Program-made: the position numbers and the translations under genes | Assembly: GCA_902566635.1 (NCBI GenBank) | Contig: CACFJP010000008.1 | Span: 1-61,991, forward strand | Reading direction: 5' to 3' | Origin: an uncultured Bacteroidota bacterium | Lineage (GTDB): Bacteria > Bacteroidota > Bacteroidia > Flavobacteriales > Flavobacteriaceae | Length of the DNA stretch: 61,991 nucleotides | In this document: piece by piece, positions 26,724 to 35,612 of the stretch | How positions within the stretch are numbered: the stretch's first letter is position 1 | How the letters are laid out: every line of letters begins with the position of its first letter | Notes under the pieces: generated by a model | What the model saw: the letters and a program-made list of their open reading frames with translations, nothing else | The model's database searches: none | What the model was told of the DNA's origin: nothing

Positions 26724-29700
26724 ATGTTAAAAATTAAAATTGTAATAATAATTTTTACAATTCTACCTGTGATATCTTCATCTCAAGTAGTCAACGTTGG
26801 ATCTGGAAGCTACACAACTCAGTTTCCAGGAACAGACAACGCTGGTCGAAATGGATATCCAAGTGGAAGCCCTCAAGTATCAGGAGTTGCACTATCACAA
26901 CCCATTCCAACAAACGACTGGTGGTCTTACTTGTTGAAAGAAAACCACGTAAATAATTTATTTAATTATCCTCTTACAATGAAAACCACAACTAGTGGGT
27001 TAGTCATGACTTATATTCCATTTGGAGTCATAGGTGATCAAGAGTCGATTTTAATTGGAGTTGAGGGCTTAAATAGTCCTAAAGCAAAGGTTTCTGATCA
27101 CTCTGACTGGACAGTCACAATGAGTTGGGATGATAATAATCATAATTTTAATGCCACTTCAGGGATTGGGATGCCTTTTGTTTTTTTTACTAAATCTAGT
27201 AATGATACTGCACGTGTTGAAGTAAAAAATGGAAATGTTACAATTTCAAACGAAACTTTAATTGTGAGTAATGCACAATATGGAGCTGATTATGCTATAT
27301 ATGCTCCAAATGGAAGTGTTTGGAGTCAATCAGGAAACGTTTATTCTTCGAACCTCAACGGTAAAAATTACTGGTCAGCTGCAATGCTCCCTCAAAATAA
27401 TACGAACACAAATTCTTTTGCAAGTAGTTATAAAAAATATGCTTACGTTTTCCCAGAAAATACAGAGGTTAGTTGGATTTATGACGAAAGTGATAGTAGT
27501 TTAAAAACACAATTTAATGTTTCAGTTTCTGTAAAAGAGGGGAATAATAATACAATCCTTCAGGGTTTATTACCGCACCAGTGGTATAATTTATCACAAG
27601 ACTCACCTATTCCTAATGTTGACTCATATGAATCTATTCGAGGTGAACTAAAAATGTTAGATGGAAATTTTTTTGAAGTTGAAAATACTTTCTTAGGAAT
27701 TCTTCCAACACTACCATATTTAGCAAACTACAGTAACACCTTTAGTCCATCTGAACTTGAGGAAAAAATCAATTTGATTGAGAATGATGGTTTAGCCGAA
27801 TGGACTGATTCATATAACGAGGGTCAAATGATGAATAGATTAATTCAAACTGCTAGGATTGCCAATAAAACAAACGACATTGAAGCATTAGATAAAATTA
27901 TTAATACAATTAAAAATCGATTAGAAGACTGGTTAACATACCAATCTAATGAAGTTGCATTTTTATTTTATTACAATCAAGATTGGACAACACTATTAGG
28001 CTATCCCGCTGGTCACGGTCAAGATTCAAATATAAATGACCATCACTTTCACTGGGGTTATTTTATCCATGCTGCAGCATTTATTGAACAATTTGAACCT
28101 GGCTGGGCTAGTGAATGGGGAGATATGGTAAATGTATTAATTAGAGATGCTGCATCACCAAACAGAAATGATAATCTTTTCCCCTTTTTGAGAAATTTTA
28201 GTCCATATGCAGGTCATGCCTGGGCGAATGGGTTTGCAACTTTTCCTCAAGGAAATGATCAAGAATCCACCTCGGAAAGTATGCAGTTTAATTCATCCCT
28301 AATTCACTGGGGTTCTGTTACTGGAAATGATGAAATTAGGGACCTTGGTATTTATTTATATACAACTGAAAAAACTGCTATTGATGAATATTGGTTTGAT
28401 GTTAATGATAGAGTATTTTCAGATTCATATTCTTACAGTTTAGCTTCTAGAGTATGGGGAAATTCATATGATAGTGGTACTTTTTGGACTGCTGACATAG
28501 CTGCTGCATATGGCATTGAAATGTATCCAATACACGGTGGATCTTTATACCTTGGGCATAATTTAGATTATGTCCAAAAATTATGGGACGAAATGATACA
28601 AAATACTGGTATTTTATCAAATGAAGTTAATCCTAATTTATGGCATGATGTATACTGGAGCTACGCAGCATTTATCAATCCCGATCAAGCAATAGCCCTT
28701 TATGATTCCTTTCCCAACAGGGGATTGAAATTTGGTATTTCAGATGCTCAGACATATTATTGGCTACACAGTTTGAAATCCCTTGGTTCATTAAAAAATA
28801 ATATTACTTCTAATCATCCTATTTCAGCTGTTTTTGAAAATGGGAACGAAATTACATATGTAGCGCATAATTATTCTGATATAACTAAAGAAGTGATTTT
28901 TTCGGATGGTTTCATTTTATCTGTACCAGCGAGATCAATGGCAACTAACAGAGATGTTGAAGTTAGTGGTGTTATTTCATCTAATTTTTATCAAGCGTAC
29001 AATGGCGGAAGTGTAGAATTGACTGTAGACGTTAAAGGCTTAAATATAACTCATGTAGAGTTCTATAATAATGGAGAAGTTATCAGTAATGATAATTCCT
29101 CACCTTATTTTACAAGTGCTGATAATCTAAGTTTAGGTAATCAATCATTTTATGCTAAGGTTTATACTAGTGATGGTTTTATAGTTACAAATTCAATAAC
29201 AGTCACAGTTGGTGAACAAAAAGCGTTTCTAGAAACTCCAACTATTGTTCCAGGTGTTTTATATGCAGGCAACTTTGATTTTTTTGAAGGTGGTTTAGGG
29301 CAAAATGTAAGTTACTATGATACAACTCAAGGAAATAGTGGTCTAGAATATGGAAACTTTAGACCTAATGAATATGTAGATGTAGTTAATGATAGTGAAG
29401 GGGCGAATGTTGGATGGATTGAAGCTGGTGAATGGCTTGAATATACCATTAATGTAGGTCAAACAGGTTATTACCAAATGAATTTTAGATATGCTACAAA
29501 TAACTCTGTTGGAGGCCCATTCTTTCTTGAAGTAGATGGAATGCAAATAAGTCCAGATATGAGCGTATCCTATACTGGTGGTTGGGATCAATGGACATCA
29601 AAAACTTATGACAATATAATTTTATTTGAAGGTGAACAGATTTTAAGACTTTTTGTTGAAAATGGAGGTTTTAATATTGGTAAATTAGAATTTTCCTTTC

Positions 29701-30842
29701 AAGATGACTTAGATTTTAATCCACTGATTTCAAATACTGGTGAAAACATTATTGTAGTTATTCCAGAGTCAACAGCCCAACTTGATGGTTCAAATAGTTC
29801 AATTCCTGATCCAGAAAACACTCAAATTAATTGGTCCCAAATTTATGGACCGTCCACAGCAATAATTTCAGAGACTTCTTCAATAAATCCAATAGTATCA
29901 AACTTAGTTGAAGGTGTATATAAATTCCAGCTAGTTTTACAAAATGAAAGTGATATATCTAAATCCTCTTTAATGATTATAGTCCAAAGTGAGGATAATT
30001 CTACTCCAATTACATCCATAACATCTCCATCAAATAACTCAATATTTGTTTCTGGAGACAATATTATTATATCCGCATCTGCCTCTGACTTAGATGGAGA
30101 AATTATTAAAGTTGAATTTTATTCTAATCAAATAAAAATTGGAGAAGATTTGTCATCTCCATATCAATTTACTTGGACTAATCCTCCAATCGGTAGTCAT
30201 AATATAACTACAATTGCAACTGATAATGAAAATGCCTCTTCAACATCAGAAGTTGTTAATGTAATTGTTAAGGAAAAAGTATTCTGCGAATTTATGTCTG
30301 ATGAATCTGTTGAGGGGTCTTTTTCAACTGGATACAAAATTACATTTGAAACTATAGGAGGTAACGTAAAAATTACAAGCGAGCTATTTGATAATGATAA
30401 GTCAGGTGTAGTTGGAATACTATTTAGGAAGCATCCTTTTCAAGAAAGCTATATGGATAACGACGGTGGGCTTGTTTACAGTAAGATTATTGGAGGTTTA
30501 ACTGAGGGAGAAATAATTAGTTATGCTGTAAAGTTTGCGTTTGAAGGTGGATTGGCTGTTACCAAATACTTTGATTATGAAGTTGGTAGCAGTTGTACAT
30601 TTAGTACAGTTAGAAATGAACAATATCTTCCGATTAAAATTTACCCTAACCCAGCATCTGGAAAGTTTAATATTAGTGGTCCTTTTAGTAAAGCTGTTAT
30701 ATTCAATATCGAGGGTAAGCAATTAATTATTTCTAATTCTAGTGAGATTGATATTTCATTGCTTTCAAATGGCCTATATCTTATCAAAATATTAGACAAC
30801 AAAAACAATATTATTGAATTAAAAAGATTAATAATCAATTAA
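26724..30842 (+). CDS. GH81 endo-beta-1,3-glucanase with CBM6, Ig-like modules and T9SS tail
   Basis: A 1372-residue secreted enzyme. Signal peptide is residues 1-20. The GH81 domain covers about 25-700: NDWWSYLLKENHVNNLFNYP, NDHHFHWGYFIHAAAFIEQF and GNDQESTSESMQFNSSLIHW, with E514 of DQES in the catalytic position. Then come an Ig-like module (about 750-840), a CBM6 (about 846-992, with WIEAGEWLEYTINVGQTGYY and GGWDQW), a PKD/REJ-like module, another Ig-like module (SPSNNSIFVSGDNIIISAS), and an unassigned module of about 100 residues ending FDYEVGSSC. A T9SS sorting domain ends the protein (IYPNPASGKFNIS). GH81 attacks long beta-1,3-glucan processively, so this is probably the main extracellular depolymerase. 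Confidence 0.93.
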   Translation: MLKIKIVIIIFTILPVISSSQVVNVGSGSYTTQFPGTDNAGRNGYPSGSPQVSGVALSQPIPTNDWWSYLLKENHVNNLFNYPLTMKTTTSGLVMTYIPFGVIGDQESILIGVEGLNSPKAKVSDHSDWTVTMSWDDNNHNFNATSGIGMPFVFFTKSSNDTARVEVKNGNVTISNETLIVSNAQYGADYAIYAPNGSVWSQSGNVYSSNLNGKNYWSAAMLPQNNTNTNSFASSYKKYAYVFPENTEVSWIYDESDSSLKTQFNVSVSVKEGNNNTILQGLLPHQWYNLSQDSPIPNVDSYESIRGELKMLDGNFFEVENTFLGILPTLPYLANYSNTFSPSELEEKINLIENDGLAEWTDSYNEGQMMNRLIQTARIANKTNDIEALDKIINTIKNRLEDWLTYQSNEVAFLFYYNQDWTTLLGYPAGHGQDSNINDHHFHWGYFIHAAAFIEQFEPGWASEWGDMVNVLIRDAASPNRNDNLFPFLRNFSPYAGHAWANGFATFPQGNDQESTSESMQFNSSLIHWGSVTGNDEIRDLGIYLYTTEKTAIDEYWFDVNDRVFSDSYSYSLASRVWGNSYDSGTFWTADIAAAYGIEMYPIHGGSLYLGHNLDYVQKLWDEMIQNTGILSNEVNPNLWHDVYWSYAAFINPDQAIALYDSFPNRGLKFGISDAQTYYWLHSLKSLGSLKNNITSNHPISAVFENGNEITYVAHNYSDITKEVIFSDGFILSVPARSMATNRDVEVSGVISSNFYQAYNGGSVELTVDVKGLNITHVEFYNNGEVISNDNSSPYFTSADNLSLGNQSFYAKVYTSDGFIVTNSITVTVGEQKAFLETPTIVPGVLYAGNFDFFEGGLGQNVSYYDTTQGNSGLEYGNFRPNEYVDVVNDSEGANVGWIEAGEWLEYTINVGQTGYYQMNFRYATNNSVGGPFFLEVDGMQISPDMSVSYTGGWDQWTSKTYDNIILFEGEQILRLFVENGGFNIGKLEFSFQDDLDFNPLISNTGENIIVVIPESTAQLDGSNSSIPDPENTQINWSQIYGPSTAIISETSSINPIVSNLVEGVYKFQLVLQNESDISKSSLMIIVQSEDNSTPITSITSPSNNSIFVSGDNIIISASASDLDGEIIKVEFYSNQIKIGEDLSSPYQFTWTNPPIGSHNITTIATDNENASSTSEVVNVIVKEKVFCEFMSDESVEGSFSTGYKITFETIGGNVKITSELFDNDKSGVVGILFRKHPFQESYMDNDGGLVYSKIIGGLTEGEIISYAVKFAFEGGLAVTKYFDYEVGSSCTFSTVRNEQYLPIKIYPNPASGKFNISGPFSKAVIFNIEGKQLIISNSSEIDISLLSNGLYLIKILDNKNNIIELKRLIIN

Positions 30843-31080
30843 ATATAATCATTAAACTTACTATTATCATTGGTTTTTTGTTTAATCTTTTAATCGTAAT
30901 ATCTAGAGAATAAGTTACATAATATTTAATTATTGATTTCTAAATTTTGATGGTTAAATTTTTTTTGTTACTTTTTTTACGAATTCATTTAGAATCAAAA
31001 TGTTTATAATTAACAAAAAACCAAAAAATAGTAGATTTTATATTTAAATAAATTATTTTTGGGGGGTTAAATTTATACAT
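30843..31080. other. AT-rich intergenic region carrying a -7-like motif
   Basis: A 238-bp gap with no ORF of interest, dominated by A/T tracts. The only signal is a perfect TATTTTTG at 31054-31061, followed by a run of six Gs and then the ATG of the 450-aa protein 19 bp later. No terminator hairpin for the GH81 gene is evident. Confidence 0.4.
31054..31061 (+). promoter_or_regulatory. putative -7 element of the 450-aa binding protein gene
   Basis: An exact TAnnTTTG match (TATTTTTG), 19 bp before the ATG at 31081. No -33 TTG at good spacing was found. The run of six Gs right after it is unusual in such AT-rich DNA and may serve as part of the ribosome-binding region. Confidence 0.4.
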
Positions 31081-32433
31081 ATGAAAAAATATATACTTTT
31101 TATTTTAGGAATTTTTATAGCTAACGCTCAAAATTCTGTTATTACTTTTGAAGATGATTCGTTTATTGCATCGGCAGATCTCATTGTTGGTGGAGAAGCT
31201 GATGAGGTATCTATTGTTGTGGATCCTACTGATGCATCCAATAAGGTTTTAAAATTCGTTGTTGGAGATGGTCCATTTACAAATTGGTGGGATGCTTGGA
31301 ATAATGTAGCAGGAGTTACTTTACCAAGTCTTAGCAATACTGCTATTGCGTCTTCAGTTTCTTTCGATATATGGACAGACCAACCTCCTACTGCAGATAT
31401 GGTTACTGAGGGAAAATCTTATGGATATATGCTTAAACTTGAAGCTCCCGGAAATGACAACAACGTCGAAAAAGGATTTCCCACATCTGGTACCGGATGG
31501 GAAAATATAACTGTAGATTTATCAAATTGTGATAACAATAATTTTGGTAATTGCAATCGTATTCCGCAACTCACTGGAAGTGAATTTAATAAGATCGCTT
31601 TTTTCCATTGGGGAGGTGGAGATCCATCAGCACCATATCTAACTGGTGACCAACCTTTAACAATTTACATTGACAATATTACATACGAAAACGGGGCTGT
31701 TATTCCAGCGCCTGCTGATCCAATCTCAGAATTCACTGTTGATTTTGAAACTGCATCAGGTTTTACAGCAGCTGCAGGAGCAACTACTTTTGCTGAAGCT
31801 AATGGTTATGGAACTGCATCTCTAACTAACAATGATTGGTGGTCAAACATTCAAAAAACATTTGATAATCCTTTTGATTTATCAACTCAGGACAGGGCTT
31901 TTTCTATGAAGATTAGAGGTTCTCGAAATTCTAGTATAACTTTAAAGGTTGAAGATTCGTCAGATGGTAATTCTAACCATGAATGGAGAGACGATAATAC
32001 CTTTGAATACGACACTCCTGGTCAATGGAAAACTATAGTTTTTAATGCATCCTCTTTAAGTAACACAAACTTTGATAGGGTAGTAATTTTCTTTGACATT
32101 CAAACTGACAAACCTGCTGATGAATCAACTGATACATTTGACATAGACGATGTTAAGTTTGGTAGTTATGCTGTTTTAAGTAGCCGCCATTTTGAAAAAC
32201 TTACAAATGTTAATTTATATCCAAACCCATCATCAGATTTTATTAATATAAATTCTGCTGATACAATCCAAGAATACTCAATTTATGATTTAACTGGTAG
32301 AGTTGTAAAAAATTCAAATCCAAATAGTAATAATTTTATAATTGATATTACTGCATTGAATAAAGGGGTTTATTTGGTTAAATTGAATTCCGGAGATAAA
32401 ACAGGTTCAATTAAACTTATCAAAGACAACTAG
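31081..32433 (+). CDS. secreted carbohydrate-binding protein, T9SS cargo, no catalytic domain
   Basis: A 450-residue protein with signal peptide 1-17 (FIANAQ). Module 1 (about 18-210) contains SSVSFDIWTDQPPTADMVTE, GYMLKLEAPGNDNN and FPTSGTGWENITVDLSN, and aligns by eye with module 1 of the protein at 22731. Module 2 (about 220-370) contains QWKTIVFNASSLSNTNFDRV and VIFFDIQTDKPAD, and aligns with the jelly rolls of the lipoprotein at 13985 and GH16 at 24997. The C-terminus is a T9SS sorting domain (LYPNPSSDFININS to SIKLIKDN). No glycosidase motif is present. Likely surface or released beta-glucan-binding protein. It has its own promoter-like motif and terminator. Confidence 0.75.
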   Translation: MKKYILFILGIFIANAQNSVITFEDDSFIASADLIVGGEADEVSIVVDPTDASNKVLKFVVGDGPFTNWWDAWNNVAGVTLPSLSNTAIASSVSFDIWTDQPPTADMVTEGKSYGYMLKLEAPGNDNNVEKGFPTSGTGWENITVDLSNCDNNNFGNCNRIPQLTGSEFNKIAFFHWGGGDPSAPYLTGDQPLTIYIDNITYENGAVIPAPADPISEFTVDFETASGFTAAAGATTFAEANGYGTASLTNNDWWSNIQKTFDNPFDLSTQDRAFSMKIRGSRNSSITLKVEDSSDGNSNHEWRDDNTFEYDTPGQWKTIVFNASSLSNTNFDRVVIFFDIQTDKPADESTDTFDIDDVKFGSYAVLSSRHFEKLTNVNLYPNPSSDFININSADTIQEYSIYDLTGRVVKNSNPNSNNFIIDITALNKGVYLVKLNSGDKTGSIKLIKDN

Positions 32434-32448
32434 TATTATTTTTAATTT

Positions 32449-32477
32449 AAACCCATCCTTACGGGTGGGTTTTTTTA
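32449..32477 (+). terminator. rho-independent terminator after the 450-aa binding protein
   Basis: A stem of 10 bp, AAACCCATCC / GGGTGGGTTT with one T-G wobble and loop TTAC, followed by a run of T. It lies 16 bp after the stop at 32433 and 22 bp before the second SusC start. The SusC operon therefore probably has its own promoter in, or reads through, this short gap. Confidence 0.82.
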
Positions 32478-32499
32478 TATTTATTTTTTTGAAGGTTAA

Positions 32500-35400
32500 A
32501 TGAAAAACAAATCCCACTTTATAAGTGTATGCTTTTTTTTATTTTATTTTCAACATTTATTTTCTCAAGGGCATTTAGTTTCTGGGACCATTGTTGATGA
32601 AAATGGCACACCACTTCCTGGAGTAACTGTCGTGGAAGAAAATACAGCCAATGGTGTTGTTTCTAATCTCGATGGTAACTATGTTTTAACCACAAGATCT
32701 CCAGAAAGCTCCCTTACTATATCTTACTTAGGATTTGATACACAAACAATTGCAGTTAATGGCCGTCGGTATTTAGATATTATTCTAAATGAAAATGTCG
32801 AAAGTCTTGAGGAAGTTCAAGTCGTTGCCTTTCAAAAACAAAAGAAAAACAGTGTAATTGGTTCAATAAATACAATTAAACCTGCAGAGCTCAAACAACC
32901 AAGCTCAAATTTGACAGCCTCATTTGCAGGGCGTTTAGCTGGGGTAATTTCATACCAACGTTCGGGTGAGCCTGGTGCAGATAATGCAGAATTTTTTGTT
33001 CGAGGAATTACTTCATTTGGGACGTCAAATAGCCCTCTCATTCTTATTGACGGACTCGAGGTAAGTTCATATGACCTTGCGCGTGTTGAACCAGACAATA
33101 TTGCGAGTTTTTCGATCATGAAAGATGCAACTGCTACTTCCTTGTACGGAGCAAGGGGTGCAAATGGCGTGATACTTGTAACTACCAAAGAGGGTGTCAA
33201 AGGGAAGGCAAAAGTTTCTTTCCGTTATGAAGTTGCACAATCTTCACCCTCACAAACTCCTGAGTTTTTAGACGGGGTGGACTATATGGAGCTTTATAAT
33301 CGTGCATTGCGATTACGAGAACCCTCAGCGCCTTTGGCTTTTAGTAAGAATAAAATTGAATCTACACGAAACGGACTTGATCCAGAAATCTATCCAAACA
33401 TCAATTGGTATGATGAATTATTTAAAGATTATACTTTAAATAGAAAATTAAATTTAAACGTAAATGGTGGTGGTGATGTTGCTCAATATTACCTGTCCGC
33501 ATCTCATAACAATGACACTGGGCTACTGAAAGTTGATCCTCTAAACAACTTTAATAATAACATCGATATTAATCTATCGAATCTTCGGGCTAATATCAAT
33601 ATCAATTTGACCAAAACAACCGAGATTGCTGTTAAGTTCAATTCATTATTTGAACGTTACAATGGTCCGATCTCTGATGCTGGCGGTATTTTCGGGATGG
33701 TTGCACAGGCAAGTCCAGTCAACTTTCCAAAATTCTACACCTTTGATGAAGAATCAAATCAAAAGTTTAACCATACTCTATTTGGAAACAAAGGTAATGG
33801 CGGTTTTGTCAACCCCTACGCGGAAATGGTTCGAGGCTACAAAAATCGATTTACTTCAACAATCTTGTCACAAGTCCAAATCGAACAAGATTTAACCTTT
33901 ATTACAGAAGGACTTTCCTTACGTGCATTGGCTGCCATTAAAAGTTACTCTTCCACTGAAAATAGACGGAGCTTTACTCCTTTTTTCTATGGTATTTCGG
34001 AAGTTCAAACTGAGTCAGGAATTGAAAATAAACTGTATCAAGTTCAAGAAGGAACAGAATATTTAAACGAGAATCAGACAGATAACTATGTAAACAGTAA
34101 TTACTACTATGAGTTTGTTTCTCAATATGATCGTTTATTTGCTGACAAACACCAAGTTGGCGGATTAATTGTATTTAATTTTAGTGAATCCTTAAATACC
34201 ATTTCGGGTGGGTCTGCTCTTGCAAATCTCCCCTCAAGAAATATGGGTTTGTCTGGGCGAGCAACTTATGGTTATGACGATAGATATTTTGTAGAGGCAA
34301 ACTTTGGATACAATGGATCTGAAAAGTTTGCTGAGAACAATCGATATGGTTTTTTCCCTTCTGCTGGCGGAGGTTGGATTATTTCTAACGAATCTTTTTT
34401 CGCAAATACCTTTCCATCAATTTCATTACTTAAACTAAAATATACTTATGGGCTCGTTGGAAATGACAACATTGCCGCCGCTAGCGATCGATTTTTTTAT
34501 TTGTCTGATGTGAGCCTCAACGACGGGGGACGGGGATATGCTTGGGGTGAAGACTATGGGAATTACTATAATGGTTACAATATCAACCGCTACTCTAACC
34601 CCAATGTTACTTGGGAGGTTGCCAAAAAAACTAATTATGGACTAGAACTGGAGTTAATGAATGCGCTTGTGATTCAAGTTGATTATTTTACTGAAAAGCG
34701 AGAAAAAATTTATGAATCCCGGCCCGTTTTTCCAGAAACAGCTGGGCTCACTACAGTCGTTAGCAGCAATACTGGTAAAGTCAAATCTAGTGGCGTTGAT
34801 GTTGCTGTAGATTATAATAAATCGTTTTCGAATGGATTTTTTATTACTGCAAGAGGAACATTTACTTATGCAACAAATAAGGTTGTCATCCGAAACGAGC
34901 CCCAATATCCATACGACTATTTAAGTGCTGTTGGTTATCATACCAATCAACCGAGGGGTTATATAGCGGAACGATTATTTGTTGATCAAGCAGATATTGA
35001 CAATTCACCTGAACAATTTAATGGTTTGTCTGGAAACCAGAACAGTTATCTTCCTGGAGATATTAAATACAAAGATGTTAATGAAGACGGTAAAATCAAT
35101 GAATTAGATCGCGTTCCTATTGGTGATCCATTTGTGCCAGAAATAATCTATGGATTTGGTGCATCAATGGGATACAAGGGAATTGATTTCTCTTTCTTTT
35201 TTCAGGGTGCTGCTCGGTCATCATTTTTCATCAATCCAAATGATATTGCTCCATTTATCAATGAACGCAATGCGTTGAGTGTGGTTACCGATAATAACTG
35301 GACTGAGAACAATCCTGATCCCTATGCATTTTGGCCTCGACTATCGACTGAAATTGTTGATAACAATAATCACGATTCAACATGGTGGCTTGCAAGTGGT

Positions 35401-35610
35401 GAATTTATTCGTTTAAAAAATATTGAGTTAGGATTCACTCTTCCAGAATCTTTGTTCAAAACCAGCTCTGTTGATACAAGGTTGTATTTAAGTGGTTTGA
35501 ACTTACTAAATATAAGTTCCTTTAATTTATGGGATAGTGAGATGGGAGGAAACGGATTAGGATATCCACCTCAACGTGTAATAAATGTTGGATTACAGCT
35601 TAATTTTTAA
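32500..35610 (+). CDS. susC: SusC/RagA-type TonB-dependent outer-membrane transporter (second pair)
   Basis: A 1036-residue protein with signal peptide 1-22 (QHLFSQG). The carboxypeptidase-regulatory-like domain reads VSGTIVDENGTPLPGVTVVE. The TonB-box region is LEEVQVVAFQKQKKNSVIGS. Plug elements include FFVRGITSFGTSNSPLILID and MKDATATSLYGARGANGVIL, followed by a beta-barrel ending in VINVGLQLNF. GAAGG 8 bp before the ATG is a good ribosome-binding site. It is first in the plus-strand operon with SusD, a binding lipoprotein, GH30, GH16, GH5 and CotH. It diverges markedly from the SusC at 16606, so the two pairs likely take different oligosaccharides. Base composition is less AT-rich than the preceding T9SS genes. 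Confidence 0.95.
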   Translation: MKNKSHFISVCFFLFYFQHLFSQGHLVSGTIVDENGTPLPGVTVVEENTANGVVSNLDGNYVLTTRSPESSLTISYLGFDTQTIAVNGRRYLDIILNENVESLEEVQVVAFQKQKKNSVIGSINTIKPAELKQPSSNLTASFAGRLAGVISYQRSGEPGADNAEFFVRGITSFGTSNSPLILIDGLEVSSYDLARVEPDNIASFSIMKDATATSLYGARGANGVILVTTKEGVKGKAKVSFRYEVAQSSPSQTPEFLDGVDYMELYNRALRLREPSAPLAFSKNKIESTRNGLDPEIYPNINWYDELFKDYTLNRKLNLNVNGGGDVAQYYLSASHNNDTGLLKVDPLNNFNNNIDINLSNLRANININLTKTTEIAVKFNSLFERYNGPISDAGGIFGMVAQASPVNFPKFYTFDEESNQKFNHTLFGNKGNGGFVNPYAEMVRGYKNRFTSTILSQVQIEQDLTFITEGLSLRALAAIKSYSSTENRRSFTPFFYGISEVQTESGIENKLYQVQEGTEYLNENQTDNYVNSNYYYEFVSQYDRLFADKHQVGGLIVFNFSESLNTISGGSALANLPSRNMGLSGRATYGYDDRYFVEANFGYNGSEKFAENNRYGFFPSAGGGWIISNESFFANTFPSISLLKLKYTYGLVGNDNIAAASDRFFYLSDVSLNDGGRGYAWGEDYGNYYNGYNINRYSNPNVTWEVAKKTNYGLELELMNALVIQVDYFTEKREKIYESRPVFPETAGLTTVVSSNTGKVKSSGVDVAVDYNKSFSNGFFITARGTFTYATNKVVIRNEPQYPYDYLSAVGYHTNQPRGYIAERLFVDQADIDNSPEQFNGLSGNQNSYLPGDIKYKDVNEDGKINELDRVPIGDPFVPEIIYGFGASMGYKGIDFSFFFQGAARSSFFINPNDIAPFINERNALSVVTDNNWTENNPDPYAFWPRLSTEIVDNNNHDSTWWLASGEFIRLKNIELGFTLPESLFKTSSVDTRLYLSGLNLLNISSFNLWDSEMGGNGLGYPPQRVINVGLQLNF

Positions 35611-35612
35611 TT

